Below, one piece after another: positions 8,835 to 17,804 of a stretch of 64,000 nt of DNA (its first letter is position 1; every line of letters begins with the position of its first letter). The DNA is from CAYIHX01 sp964363305 (lineage in GTDB: Bacteria > Bdellovibrionota > UBA1018). The notes beneath the pieces are model-generated. The model was not told where the DNA came from, made no database searches, and saw only the letters and a program-made list of their open reading frames with translations. Both the position numbers and the translations under genes were made by a program. The stretch covers positions 21,498 through 85,497 of the forward strand of contig CAYIHX010000010.1 of the NCBI GenBank assembly GCA_964363305.1, in the 5' to 3' direction.

Positions 8835-9167
8835 ATGGCGATAAGAAAGAAGACGAAAGAAGATCAGATAGATCCCTTGTATGTCATTTTTGAGCAACAT
8901 TTGTTCAGTTTTTCTGATCCCGAGGTGGATCGGAAGACTTTTGTCGCCCACGTGGTGGTCGAGTACCTGAACTTCCTCCGTAAAAAGAGCGTTACCGTCC
9001 CGCGATCGCTAGAAGGGGCGATTATCGAGGAGATCGGGAGTCAGGTGAACACGATGCTCGTGAAGAAAATTTATGGCTGTCTGAGCATCCGGGACTTTCA
9101 GAGGGGAATACCCCCGCAGGTCCGAAAGCGCGCGAGGAAACGCTATACCAAGCTCGAGGCGGCCTAG
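8835..9167 (+). CDS. Small basic protein of unknown function
   Basis: I do not recognise this 110-residue protein. It starts with a basic stretch (MAIRKKTKEDQ), has an amphipathic helical middle (RKTFVAHVVVEYLNFLRKK and LEGAIIEEIGSQVNTMLVKK) and a very basic C-terminus (QVRKRARKRYTKLEAA). There is no signal peptide or membrane segment, so it is probably cytoplasmic and may bind nucleic acid. Codon use resembles that of its neighbours. Its stop is directly adjacent to the stop of the convergent RimK-like gene. Confidence 0.7.
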   Translation: MAIRKKTKEDQIDPLYVIFEQHLFSFSDPEVDRKTFVAHVVVEYLNFLRKKSVTVPRSLEGAIIEEIGSQVNTMLVKKIYGCLSIRDFQRGIPPQVRKRARKRYTKLEAA

Positions 9168-10115
9168 TCAGATGCGGGCGGCGGAGCGTGCTTTTTTCGC
9201 TACCCTTTTTTGATCAGTGCGCTCGATCTGAATAGGATCGCCATTTGCGATAGCGATCATCCGGCTGATGATCGCTCCGGCCATATTGAGTCCGGTCGCT
9301 TTTTCGATTCCTTCGAATCCGGGCGAGCTGTTGGCTTCGAGAATCAAAGGCCCTTGGCGGCTTGTGATGATGTCGATACCGGCGATGTCGAGTCCCAGCA
9401 CCCTTGCCGCCTGAACGGCCGCTTTAGCGTAGGAGGCCGGCAATTTGACCATCGAGCCCTGGGCGCCTCGATGAATATTTGCGCGAAATTCGCCATTCGC
9501 GGCTTTTCTCATCATGGCAGCGGCGATTTGGTCACCAACGACGAAGGCCCGGTAGTCGCTTCCGGCGCATTCAGCGATGAACTGCTGGATGATGACGTCT
9601 TGATCCAGGCCTTGTAGCGTTTCCATGACGGATTCAAGCGAGATGGGCGTATCGAGGAGCATGACTCCTGAGCCCTGGGTCCCTTGCAGCATCTTCAGAA
9701 CCACAGGGAACCCGCGGACGGCCTCGATCGCCTGAGGCAAACCAATTTGAGAGCGGCTCAAGACCGAGGCCGGCACTCGAAGTCCCGCTTCCCCGAGGAG
9801 TTGCAGGCAACGAAATTTATCGCGTGATTCGGCGATGGCGCGAGAGGGGTTGAGAACTCGCATGCCCAACGCCTCGAATTGCCGGACCACGGCGAGTCCA
9901 TATCGAGTGATCGAGGCCCCGATACGGGGGAGGATGGCGTCGTAGTTGGGGAGGCGAATGCCTTTGTAGAGGATTCGGGTGCGTTTGCCGTCGATGACGA
10001 GCTGGCACGCAAGGGGGTCGATCACATCGCAGGCGATATCCCGCATGCGGGCCTCTTGGAGAAGTCTCCTGATGCTGTGCAGATTGGAATTTCGGGACAA
10101 GATTGCGAAGTGCAT
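9168..10115 (-). CDS. RimK-family ATP-grasp ligase
   Basis: The 315-residue protein has the RimK layout: an N-terminal pre-ATP domain (ILSRNSNLHSIRRLLQEA), LPRIGASITRYGLAVVRQFE, SRDKFRCLQLL, and an ATP-grasp domain with FPVVLKMLQGTQGSGVML, QQFIAECAGSDYRAFVVG, and the Mg-binding end GPLILEANSSPGFEGIEKATG. RimK enzymes add glutamate to ribosomal protein S6 C-termini or to small substrates. A basic 20-residue tail (RTDQKRVAKKARSAARI) follows the catalytic domain. The acceptor here is not predictable, and rpsF is not in view. Confidence 0.87.
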   Translation of the reverse strand: MHFAILSRNSNLHSIRRLLQEARMRDIACDVIDPLACQLVIDGKRTRILYKGIRLPNYDAILPRIGASITRYGLAVVRQFEALGMRVLNPSRAIAESRDKFRCLQLLGEAGLRVPASVLSRSQIGLPQAIEAVRGFPVVLKMLQGTQGSGVMLLDTPISLESVMETLQGLDQDVIIQQFIAECAGSDYRAFVVGDQIAAAMMRKAANGEFRANIHRGAQGSMVKLPASYAKAAVQAARVLGLDIAGIDIITSRQGPLILEANSSPGFEGIEKATGLNMAGAIISRMIAIANGDPIQIERTDQKRVAKKARSAARI

Positions 10116-10148
10116 AGACGTTAAGCCCAGTGTAGCATCGAGATACGA

Positions 10149-11366
10149 GTGCGCCTACGCGATATCCTTCCTCTTCTTTTGCTGACGGCTTTGGGGTGTT
10201 CTACTTCCGCGCCGCCTCTGGATCTTCCCAGCCCGGTCGAGGGCCTTCCGTCGTTTGATCGTTTGAGCGTCAAGCCGGTGACGCGCTCGGCCTGGTCGAA
10301 GCAGTTGCCCGGGTTGATCACGGAATTGCATCTTGCTCGGGGAGGAGAGCCGGTATTCTCTTCGCGCCCGGAGAACGGGCGGGGCGTCCATTCGGTGAGT
10401 CGGTATGCTCATTCCGGGCGGCCGCGTTGGAGGTCCAGATTTCGGAACCTGGTTCGTGCTCTTTCGGTGTCGCCCAACGGGAAAGAGGTTTTTTATAATG
10501 CTTATCCCGAGGATTTCGGGGCCCTTGGCTCCACGGGAAAGCCACTCTGGAAGTCACAGGCGCTTTGCAGGCCTGTCGCGCTGATCGATGGGCAAGCCAT
10601 TTGCTTTCAGGATGACGACACACAGCCAGGGGTCGCGTTCGAGCTTTTCGGAGCCGGAGGGGAAAAGATCGCATTGCAGCCTGCGTTGAAGGATGCGGTT
10701 GCGCTTGGTTCGGATCGATCCGGGAGGGGCGTGGTCGTGGCCTCTGTAGACGGACGTTTCGAGATGTTTCGTGTTTCTCCGTTTGCACGGACGTTCGAAG
10801 GGAGGGTGGACGGAGAGATCACCGACATCGACCTCAGAGCGGCGGTCAGCGATACAGAGTCACGCGTCGCGATTCTGTATACGGATCTTAAGCACAGTAA
10901 GCGGTTGGCGGTCTTTGATGCGGCCGGAAAGCGGCTGGGAGACGTGCAGATTCCCTTTTCTGCGGAGCAAGTCGTCTTTGCGGGCGAGGTCGACGAGGTG
11001 ATGGTCGCGGATCCCACCGGAAACGCGCCCCGTTTCGCAGTATTTGATGTTCTGACTTCCCCTCGGCTGCTTTGGGAGGGGAAGAGTGAATTTGCGACGG
11101 AGTATGCTGTATTGGTTCGGCCCCTTTCAAAAGGCTGGGCGATTTACTGGGGGGTCGAAGCCAGTGCGGGCAAGTTGACTCGTTGGGCGGAGCTGATCGG
11201 GATATCCGCCGAGAATCCGAGGCATCCGATGTGGCGAGTTCGCGTCCCCGTTCCTGCCGGTGGGTATGTCTATTCTTTTGACGTGAGCGAGGAGGGAAAG
11301 AAGACCTGGTTGGCGGTCGCCACGGACCTGGGAAGTCTGTCGCTTTTTCGTTTGCTGCCGAAATAG
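10149..11366 (+). CDS. Lipoprotein, probable beta-propeller
   Basis: The start is GTG. Residues 1-16 are a lipoprotein signal ending with the lipobox LTALGC, so the protein is predicted to be acylated and held in the inner or outer membrane. The remaining 390 residues are beta-rich with repeated phrases such as YAHSGRPRWRSRFRNLVRALSVSPNGKEVF and AALGSTGKPLWKSQALCRPVALIDGQAI that resemble PQQ/WD-like blades. No catalytic motif is visible. It is divergent from the RimK-like gene with only 33 bases between, and it ends at a shared bidirectional terminator. Function unknown. Confidence 0.7.
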   Translation: MRLRDILPLLLLTALGCSTSAPPLDLPSPVEGLPSFDRLSVKPVTRSAWSKQLPGLITELHLARGGEPVFSSRPENGRGVHSVSRYAHSGRPRWRSRFRNLVRALSVSPNGKEVFYNAYPEDFGALGSTGKPLWKSQALCRPVALIDGQAICFQDDDTQPGVAFELFGAGGEKIALQPALKDAVALGSDRSGRGVVVASVDGRFEMFRVSPFARTFEGRVDGEITDIDLRAAVSDTESRVAILYTDLKHSKRLAVFDAAGKRLGDVQIPFSAEQVVFAGEVDEVMVADPTGNAPRFAVFDVLTSPRLLWEGKSEFATEYAVLVRPLSKGWAIYWGVEASAGKLTRWAELIGISAENPRHPMWRVRVPVPAGGYVYSFDVSEEGKKTWLAVATDLGSLSLFRLLPK

Positions 11367-11367
11367 A

Positions 11368-11401
11368 AAACGCCGACCCCGGTGTAAGAAGGTCGGCGTT
11401 T
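11368..11401. terminator. Bidirectional terminator
   Basis: An 11-bp stem AAACGCCGACC / GGTCGGCGTTT (11368-11378 with 11391-11401) with a 12-base loop, followed by TCGTTT. It sits between the convergent lipoprotein gene and hpf and can stop both. Confidence 0.8.
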
Positions 11402-11433
11402 CGTTTACGGAGAAAAATGACTTGGCCCGCCCG

Positions 11434-11745
11434 CTAGCTGGCGGCCTGATGCAGATGCAGATGGTTCGTAGTTTTTTCCTTGTGTCGTTTGAGCTGCCTT
11501 TCAATCTTGGTCAGCGCTCCCTCGATTGAGCGATAGAGGTTCTCGGTTGCCGCCTCGCCAAAGTAGTCCATGTGGTTTCCAACCAGATGCACATGCGCGA
11601 TCTGCCCCTGCTTCTCGACGCTGAAGCTCCACGTAATCGACACGCGACCTTGAAAGTACCTCGCAAGCCGCTTCGTTTTTTCCTGCGCGAACATCTTGAT
11701 CGCCTCGGTAGAGTCGAGGTGTTTGAACGTCATGGTGATTTCCAT
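11434..11745 (-). CDS. hpf: Ribosome hibernation promoting factor, short form
   Basis: The 103-residue protein matches the HPF/YfiA (RaiA) family: MEITMTFKHLDSTEAIKMFAQEKTKRL at the N-terminus, a central HVHLVGNHMDYFGEAATENLYRSIEGALTKIERQLKRHKEK, and a His-rich tail. It binds the 30S decoding region and stabilises inactive ribosomes in slow growth. It is the short type without the dimerisation domain. A perfect AGGAGG lies 8 bases before the ATG. Its place after rpoN is the standard order in Gram-negatives, and the last gene of an lpt-rpoN-hpf transcript. Confidence 0.92.
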   Translation of the reverse strand: MEITMTFKHLDSTEAIKMFAQEKTKRLARYFQGRVSITWSFSVEKQGQIAHVHLVGNHMDYFGEAATENLYRSIEGALTKIERQLKRHKEKTTNHLHLHQAAS

Positions 11746-11926
11746 TGGATAGGTCCTCCTGGTAGGGAAATGTGAGAGTTCCTCGGCTCGCTGAGACTAG
11801 CCCCAGTGGAGGTTGGGCCTCTCACGGTTCAACAAAACAACGATACTCCCGATGCTTGAGGCGAAGCAAAAGAGGGTGTTTTTTTGTGATGCGTCATCGA
11901 TCAGGTATTGGGCGTTTAGGCGGTGT

Positions 11927-13429
11927 CTAAAAGACTTTTTTACGCTTCCCAGAAGACAAAATGCCAAGCATATCTCGATACTTGGCGACGGTTCGGCGCG
12001 CAATATCGATATTGTCGCCCTGTAAGAGCTCGACAATTTTTTGATCGGAGAGGGGGTTTTTCGGGTCCTCTTTAGTGACGAGATGTTTGATCTTCTCTTT
12101 CACCGCTTCGCTGGCGAGCGCGTCTGATCCGTCGCCCGATTGAATGCTTGAGTTGAAGAAGTACTTGAGTTCAAAAATCCCCACCGGGGTATGAACGTAT
12201 TTGTTCGTCGTCACGCGCGAAATGGTGGATTCGTGCATGCCGATATCGGCGGCAATGTCTTTGAGGATCATCGGCTTCAGCTGCTGGACGCCTTTTTCGA
12301 AAAAATCTCGCTGTCGCTTCACGATGGCCTCAGTCACTTTGAAAATAGTTTTTTGTCGGTTGTGAATGGACCGAATCAGCCAGATCGCCGAACGGAGTTT
12401 GTCTTGCACATACTCTTTGGTGTTTTTGTTGCCGTCCTTCTGGGCGCTCTGAAGGATGTTCCGGTAGTACGGCGAGATGCGAAGCTTCGGCATGCCATCT
12501 TCGTTTAAAACCACGACGAACTCTTCAGCCACCTTGTAAACGTAGATGTCGGGGGTGATGTACTGGGTGTCCGAGGCGCCGAAAGATCGGCCGGGCTTCG
12601 GCTCGAACTCCAGAATCAGCTTGGTCGCTTCGATCACCTCACTCATCGATTGACCGGTTATTTTTGCAATCGACGCGTAGTTCTTCCGCTCCAGATCGCC
12701 GAGGTGGTTTTCCAGAATGAGTTCCACAAGCGGTTGCCGCGGACGCATGAGTCGGGCCTGGTGCAGGAGGCATTCTTTCAAATCTCGCGAAGCGACGCCA
12801 ACCGGGTCAAACGTCTGGATGACCTTGAGAACCTCCTCGGCATCTTCGAGGTGAATGCCGGTTTCCACGGCGAGATCTTCCAGTTTTGCGTTGAAATAGC
12901 CGTCATCGCTCAGGTTGCCGATGATCAGGTCGCCGAGCAGCGTTTCTTCGGGCGTCAGATTCGCCATGGAGAGCTGCCAAGTGAGGTGCTCTTCTAAGGA
13001 GGTCGTTCGGGTGAGGATGTTTTCAAAGCTGGGGAGGTCCTCGTTGATTTCTCTCATCGAGGGGCCGGGGCTTGAGGAGGAGGAGTTGAAGTCCTCGATA
13101 TAAGAGTCCCAGTTGAAGTCGTCATCCTTTCCCGCAACGACTTGGTCCTCTTTGGGCTGGTCCTTTTGGAAGGCTTCTTCGTCCCGGAGCTGCTCGGCCT
13201 CTGGATCGGCAGGAAGATCCGCCTGCGTTTCGGCATCGGTGGGAATCTCAGGGTCGGACTCAGGCCCCTCGCCCAACTCTTCCAGGATGGGGTTCTCGAC
13301 GAGCTCCTGATTGACGACTTCCGCCAGCTCCATGCGATTGAGTTGGAGTAGCTTGATCGCCTGTTGGAGCTGGGGAGTCATCACCAGCTGTTGGCTCAGT
13401 CTTAAGCTTTGTTTAATTTCAAAAGCCAT
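11927..13429 (-). CDS. rpoN: RNA polymerase sigma-54 factor
   Basis: The 500-residue protein has all three sigma-54 regions. The N-terminal Gln/Leu activator-interacting region begins QSLRLSQQLVMTPQLQQAIKLLQLNRMEL. A long acidic linker (about residues 55-110) follows. The core-binding domain contains DPVGVASRDLKECLLHQ. The C-terminal DNA-binding part has MHESTISRVTTNKYVHTPVG and the RpoN box ARRTVAKYR (about residues 478-486). It directs transcription from -24/-12 promoters with AAA+ activators. A C-terminal basic tail SSGKRKKVF closes the protein. Confidence 0.96.
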   Translation of the reverse strand: MAFEIKQSLRLSQQLVMTPQLQQAIKLLQLNRMELAEVVNQELVENPILEELGEGPESDPEIPTDAETQADLPADPEAEQLRDEEAFQKDQPKEDQVVAGKDDDFNWDSYIEDFNSSSSSPGPSMREINEDLPSFENILTRTTSLEEHLTWQLSMANLTPEETLLGDLIIGNLSDDGYFNAKLEDLAVETGIHLEDAEEVLKVIQTFDPVGVASRDLKECLLHQARLMRPRQPLVELILENHLGDLERKNYASIAKITGQSMSEVIEATKLILEFEPKPGRSFGASDTQYITPDIYVYKVAEEFVVVLNEDGMPKLRISPYYRNILQSAQKDGNKNTKEYVQDKLRSAIWLIRSIHNRQKTIFKVTEAIVKRQRDFFEKGVQQLKPMILKDIAADIGMHESTISRVTTNKYVHTPVGIFELKYFFNSSIQSGDGSDALASEAVKEKIKHLVTKEDPKNPLSDQKIVELLQGDNIDIARRTVAKYRDMLGILSSGKRKKVF

Positions 13430-13486
13430 CTTCTACACGTTTCCTACTGCCGAGCCCCATACTGCAGCGCCGACGTGATGTTGTCT

Positions 13487-14248
13487 CTACAGAGAGAAAT
13501 TCTCACCAAGATAGGTATCGCGAGCGGTTTGACTGTTCGCGATTTCCTGGGGAGTTCCATGTTCTACTATTTTACCATCGCTGAGCAAATATCCAACGTC
13601 ACAAATTTCTAATGTTTCTCGGACGTTATGATCTGTGATGAGAATTCCGATCTGCCGTTTCTTTAAAATTCGGATCATATTCTGGATGTCATCGACGGCC
13701 TTGGGGTCGATGCCGGCGAAGGGCTCGTCGAGGAGGAGGAAAACCGGGTTGAGCGCGAGGGCCCGTGCCACCTCTACGCGCCGCCGCTCGCCCCCCGAAA
13801 GAGTGAAAGCCTTTTGTTTCGCGACATGAGTGAGTCGAAATTCCTCAAGAAGGAAGTCGAGCCGCTCTTTTCTGATCTTTTCGTTGAGGTCGAGCGTTTC
13901 GAGAACGGCGCGCACATTTTCTTCCACGGTCAATTTTCTGAAAACGGAGGCTTCCTGGGGAAGATAGGCAATCCCTTGGCGGGCCCGTTCATGCATTTTC
14001 CATTGGGCGATGTCCGTTCCGTCAAAAAGAACCCGCCCCTGGTCCGCGCGCACCAGACCGATGACCATGTAGAAAGAGGTCGTTTTGCCCGCGCCGTTAG
14101 GCCCGAGTAGGCCGACGACCTGCCCGCTTTTGACTTCAAACGAGACTCCGCGGACGACCGTTCGGCCCTTGTAGGCCTTGACCAAATCCTCCGCCTTAAG
14201 CAGGCGCTCGCTTGAACTGTTACTTGTTTTCACCGCTGCTGAAGGCAT
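13487..14248 (-). CDS. lptB: LPS export ABC ATPase LptB
   Basis: The 253-residue ATPase has a Walker A GPNGAGKTT, signature LSGGERRRVEVARAL, Walker B FLLLDEPFAGIDP and switch His in ITDHNVRETL, with YLPQEASVFRKLTVEENV as the LptB Q-loop region. LptB powers LptFG to pull lipopolysaccharide from the inner membrane. It overlaps the 3' end of the lptCA-like gene by 29 bases and precedes rpoN, the usual order. A start a few codons later is possible but would still overlap. Confidence 0.93.
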   Translation of the reverse strand: MPSAAVKTSNSSSERLLKAEDLVKAYKGRTVVRGVSFEVKSGQVVGLLGPNGAGKTTSFYMVIGLVRADQGRVLFDGTDIAQWKMHERARQGIAYLPQEASVFRKLTVEENVRAVLETLDLNEKIRKERLDFLLEEFRLTHVAKQKAFTLSGGERRRVEVARALALNPVFLLLDEPFAGIDPKAVDDIQNMIRILKKRQIGILITDHNVRETLEICDVGYLLSDGKIVEHGTPQEIANSQTARDTYLGENFSL

Positions 14249-15416
14249 TTCCGTGTTCGACCTCGACGATTCCCGTGTCCCGATGCATGAGGATCACGTC
14301 TCCCACTAGCGTATCACTGTCCTGGTAGACTTGGGGAAACTGAGTGAGGATCACGAGTTCCTTCTTCGAGTCGAAGTCGGCTCTCCCTCCTGTGCCGTAC
14401 TGGAGCGATTTGGCTTCAGTCGATGTCTCTCTGATGAGCACGTCCTCCCAGGCCGTCAGGTAGTGGACCACGTCGGTGAAGTCGCCGTAGCTGAGGTCGG
14501 CTCTTCTCGATTTCGCGAAGAGATCCGGCTGGGTGATTTTCACGAATTTTTCGGCCAAGGGCCGACTGGCATACATCGTAAAATGGGCAATATTGGTATT
14601 GCGGTCGATTACGCACTGGTCCGAGCGAATCTCGGTGGAGCTTTGGACTCCTTTGTTTGTGGCGTCCCTTTTCTTCGCTTGCCTCATGATGGCTTTCACA
14701 TTTTTGGGAAGCAGCACGTGATTATCGTTCATGGGATAGTCCATGCCTAGGCTGTCGAATTCGAGGGTTTGATCGCTTTCGCCGTCTTCATCGCCTTCCC
14801 CATGTACCCAGTATTTTTCTGGGATCTGAACTCGCCGGGGCCCGGGGCGATAACGGAGGTATTCGCTCTTTGTTGAAAACCCATCGGGGAACTGCGTGAC
14901 GACATCGCCATAGATCTCCAGATCGCGGTCATCGAGAAAATATTTGGCCTCTTTTCCGGTCACGATCGTGGGTTCTGAGTCAGGGTTGAAAAGGTAGGCG
15001 GTGATTTTTCTTGAGTGCATTACTCTCAAGCTGTTGAACATATAGGCTTTTTCAGCCACCAGTCGCCATTGTCGTACGCCCCCTTGGGCTGAGACGTATT
15101 CAAACTTTTCAACGGTGTACTCGGGAATCTGGTCCTTCGGGATACCGGGGGCGAGGACTTCCTCCTGGGCGTTGGGTTTCAACTCTTCAGGATCGATTTG
15201 ACCCGCTACAAAGGGCTTTTCGAGTGTCGACGGCATGAGGGCGACCCCTTGAATGACGACAAAGAGGGCCACCAGAGCGATCAGGATCGCACGAAAACGG
15301 AGTCGGGCTGGACGAGGGTGGGCTGAAACGGGTTCCACAGTAGTTCTGAGCCTATCTGAGTCTTCTTTCGGTGGCCACCGAGGAGCGCCGGATACGGGGT
15401 AGAATAGCCGTCCCAT
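14220..15416 (-). CDS. LptC-LptA fusion-like LPS transport protein
   Basis: The frame is open from 15449, but that start overlaps the divergent isomerase gene; I use the ATG at 15416, and a GTG at 15338 is also possible. A single transmembrane helix (FRAILIALVALFVVIQG) is followed by an LptC-like jelly-roll region (EYTVEKFEYVSAQGGVRQWRL through KNVKAIMRQ) and then by a second OstA/LptA-like region (IRSDQCVIDRNTNIAHFTM to the end). At about 400 residues it is twice the length of LptC. It lies directly before lptB, where separate lptC and lptA normally sit. It probably forms the periplasmic LPS bridge. Confidence 0.72.
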   Translation of the reverse strand: MGRLFYPVSGAPRWPPKEDSDRLRTTVEPVSAHPRPARLRFRAILIALVALFVVIQGVALMPSTLEKPFVAGQIDPEELKPNAQEEVLAPGIPKDQIPEYTVEKFEYVSAQGGVRQWRLVAEKAYMFNSLRVMHSRKITAYLFNPDSEPTIVTGKEAKYFLDDRDLEIYGDVVTQFPDGFSTKSEYLRYRPGPRRVQIPEKYWVHGEGDEDGESDQTLEFDSLGMDYPMNDNHVLLPKNVKAIMRQAKKRDATNKGVQSSTEIRSDQCVIDRNTNIAHFTMYASRPLAEKFVKITQPDLFAKSRRADLSYGDFTDVVHYLTAWEDVLIRETSTEAKSLQYGTGGRADFDSKKELVILTQFPQVYQDSDTLVGDVILMHRDTGIVEVEHGNAFSSGENK

Positions 15417-15441
15417 CTGGGTTAATGTCGCGCCTACCCAT

Positions 15442-16518
15442 ATGGACATCCTCCAGTTCGAAGAACGAAAACGCGATCACCTTCGTCACGCTCTTGATTC
15501 AGCCAATCAGGCGGATGGGGCTGGTAGCCTCGATCGCATCCGCCTCGTGCACGAAGCCCTTCCCGATCTGGATCTCGAGGAGGTCAGTCTTTCGTCCCAG
15601 TGCTTGGGTAGTTCGAGCGAGACGCCCTTTTTTATCGCGGCGATGACGGCCGGACATGCTGATGCGCCTCGCCTGAACCGCCAGTTGGCATTGGCCTGCT
15701 CACGTCGTGGATGGGCAATGGGCGTCGGGTCCCAGCGTCGGGAGCTAGAGTCTTTTGAGCTGACCCTGGGGAGTGACGGGGGGGATCGCTGGTCGAAACT
15801 TCGTGCGGAAGCGCCCGCTCTTCGACTCTACGCTAACATCGGTTTGTCTCAGCTTCCTCGTGCACGGCTGGAGAATCTCCAAAGGCTGGTTGGCGAGATG
15901 GATGCGACGGCCCTCGTTGTTCACGCGAACGCCTTGCAGGAAGGGTTGCAACGGGAGGGTACTCCACAATTCGGAGGAAGTATCGACGCACTGGCCCGTT
16001 TATGCGAGGGAATGAAGATCCCCGTTATTTTGAAAGAAACAGGCTGCGGCTTTTCGGAAGGCTCGGTGCGTCGCGTTGCCTGTCTGGGTCTTGCGGCCAT
16101 CGACGTGAGCGGACTGGGCGGCACTCACTGGGGACGAATCGAGGGGGCTCGCGCCGGTGAGGTCGACGCCCTGGGGCGCCGCCTGACTCGTGCCGCTCAG
16201 GTGTTTAAAGATTGGGGCATCTCGACCGTGCAGTCGGTTCTGAATGCTCGAAAAGTATTGGGGTCCGGTCCGGTCGAGACCTGGGCCTCGGGTGGAGTAC
16301 GTAGCGGTCTCGACGCGGCTAAACTCATGGCCCTCGGGGCTTTCCAGGTCGGGTTTGCCAAACCCGCGCTTGAGGCGGCACAGCTCGGCGACGAGGGTCT
16401 CGATGAATGGATGGAGCAAATCGAGTTTGAGACGCGGCTCGCGATGTTTTGTTCTGGTATGAAATCGACAGCGCAGCTTCGAGGACGGGAGACGGTATGG
16501 ACGAAACACGCACCATGA
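15442..16518 (+). CDS. fni: Type II isopentenyl-diphosphate isomerase
   Basis: The 358-residue FMN enzyme interconverts IPP and DMAPP. The N-terminal RKRDHL near residue 9 is the IDI-2 signature and supports this start. Further motifs are FFIAAMTAGHA, GVGSQRRELES, ILKETGCGFS, SGLGGTHWGRIEGAR and ASGGVRSGLDAAKLMALGA, which form the TIM barrel FMN and substrate site. Its stop overlaps an ATG of the next reading frame as ATGA. There is no strong Shine-Dalgarno, and a TAGAAT box 36 bases upstream suggests a short leader. It is the first gene of the mevalonate cluster. Confidence 0.93.
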   Translation: MDILQFEERKRDHLRHALDSANQADGAGSLDRIRLVHEALPDLDLEEVSLSSQCLGSSSETPFFIAAMTAGHADAPRLNRQLALACSRRGWAMGVGSQRRELESFELTLGSDGGDRWSKLRAEAPALRLYANIGLSQLPRARLENLQRLVGEMDATALVVHANALQEGLQREGTPQFGGSIDALARLCEGMKIPVILKETGCGFSEGSVRRVACLGLAAIDVSGLGGTHWGRIEGARAGEVDALGRRLTRAAQVFKDWGISTVQSVLNARKVLGSGPVETWASGGVRSGLDAAKLMALGAFQVGFAKPALEAAQLGDEGLDEWMEQIEFETRLAMFCSGMKSTAQLRGRETVWTKHAP

Positions 16519-17804
16519 TGGAAGGTTTTCATCGTCTTTCGAGAGAGGAGCGCTTGAGACGAGTTCAGGCGATCGCGGGGCTGTCGAGCCACGAGGCCGA
16601 TATTCTTTCTGGGGCGATTCCCACTCCGCCTGAGGTGGCCGAGCATCTCATCGAGAACGTGGTCGGCTATTTTTCCATCCCGCTCGGCGTGGCGACGAAC
16701 TTCAACATCGATGGTCGTGATCTCCTCATTCCGATGGCGGTTGAGGAATCTTCGATCATCGCGGCCGCCAGCGCCAATGCGAAGTGGGTGCGCCAGGAGG
16801 GCAGCATCGTCACCTATATGAAGGGCAATCTGATCATCGGGCAGATTCAGCTTCCGACGGTGCTCAACGTCCCGCGAGCCCGGCACCTTTTGCATTTTCA
16901 TCGAGACGAGTTGATGAAGCTCGCCGATTCGGTTCAGCCCGGCCTGGTGGCCCGCGGAGGTGGGGTGCGTGATATCGCGATTCGTGAAATTCAGCGTCCG
17001 CAGGGCACGGGTACTATGCTCGTGATTCACGTGCTGTGTGATCCCTGCGATGCCATGGGCGCGAATCTGATCAATCAGGTTTGCGAAGTGCTCAAGCCGC
17101 GCATTGAGGAGCTGACTTCAGAGAAGGTGGGCCTGTGCATCCTGTCCAACCTGGTCGATACGAAGCTGGCTGTAGCTGAGTTGGTGATTCGTGACATCCA
17201 GCCGCAGTTAGGGCGGGGTATTGAGGAAGCGACTGCTTTTGCCAAGCTCGATCCGTATCGGGCAGCGACGCACAACAAAGGCGTCTTGAACGGGATTGAT
17301 CCCATTCTGATCGCTACCGGCAATGATTGGCGCGCGGTAGAGGCGGGTGTTCATGCCTATGCTGCGCGCTCTGGGACGTATCAGCCCGTGACGGAATGGC
17401 GGATGGAAGGCTCGGATCTGCGGGGTCGGATCGAGGTTCCGATGGCGGTTGGAACGGTCGGTGGCGTGACGCGATTGCACCCCACCGCGCGAGTGGCGTT
17501 GAAGATTCTAGGAATCGAGCATGCGGAAGATCTTGCTCGCATTTGCGCCGCGGTCGGCCTGGTGCAGAATTTAGCGGCGCTGAAGGCGCTTTCGACCGTG
17601 GGGATCGTCAGGGGGCACATGGCGCTTCATGCCGCGAATCTCGCCATAGCGGCCGGCGCCGAGACGCATGAGGTGCCGGAGGTTCGGGCTCGTTTGGCCG
17701 AAGTGCTTAAAACTGAGAAGACCATCAGTTTGACCCGTGCGCGACAGATTCTTGAGGCGCTTCGCTTCGAAGGGAAGAAGAGTGGGCTCGGTGTTGGAAA
17801 TTAG
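16497..17804 (+). CDS. HMG-CoA reductase (class II-like)
   Basis: I start at ATG 16497, preceded by GGGAGA; an ATG at 16515 overlapping the fni stop is an alternative. The protein reduces HMG-CoA to mevalonate. The catalytic residues of the Pseudomonas mevalonii enzyme are all in place: Glu in IENVVG, Lys in YRAATHNKG, Asp in NGIDP and His in RGHMALHA. Other matches are VATNFNIDGRDLLIPM and ATGNDWRAVEAG. It has no membrane anchor, so it is the soluble class II type. Cofactor choice (NADH or NADPH) cannot be decided by eye. Confidence 0.95.
   Translation: MDETRTMMEGFHRLSREERLRRVQAIAGLSSHEADILSGAIPTPPEVAEHLIENVVGYFSIPLGVATNFNIDGRDLLIPMAVEESSIIAAASANAKWVRQEGSIVTYMKGNLIIGQIQLPTVLNVPRARHLLHFHRDELMKLADSVQPGLVARGGGVRDIAIREIQRPQGTGTMLVIHVLCDPCDAMGANLINQVCEVLKPRIEELTSEKVGLCILSNLVDTKLAVAELVIRDIQPQLGRGIEEATAFAKLDPYRAATHNKGVLNGIDPILIATGNDWRAVEAGVHAYAARSGTYQPVTEWRMEGSDLRGRIEVPMAVGTVGGVTRLHPTARVALKILGIEHAEDLARICAAVGLVQNLAALKALSTVGIVRGHMALHAANLAIAAGAETHEVPEVRARLAEVLKTEKTISLTRARQILEALRFEGKKSGLGVGN

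Noticed and set aside
16197..17030. 277-codon open frame on the minus strand
   Set aside because: Antisense to fni and HMG-CoA reductase; no domain.
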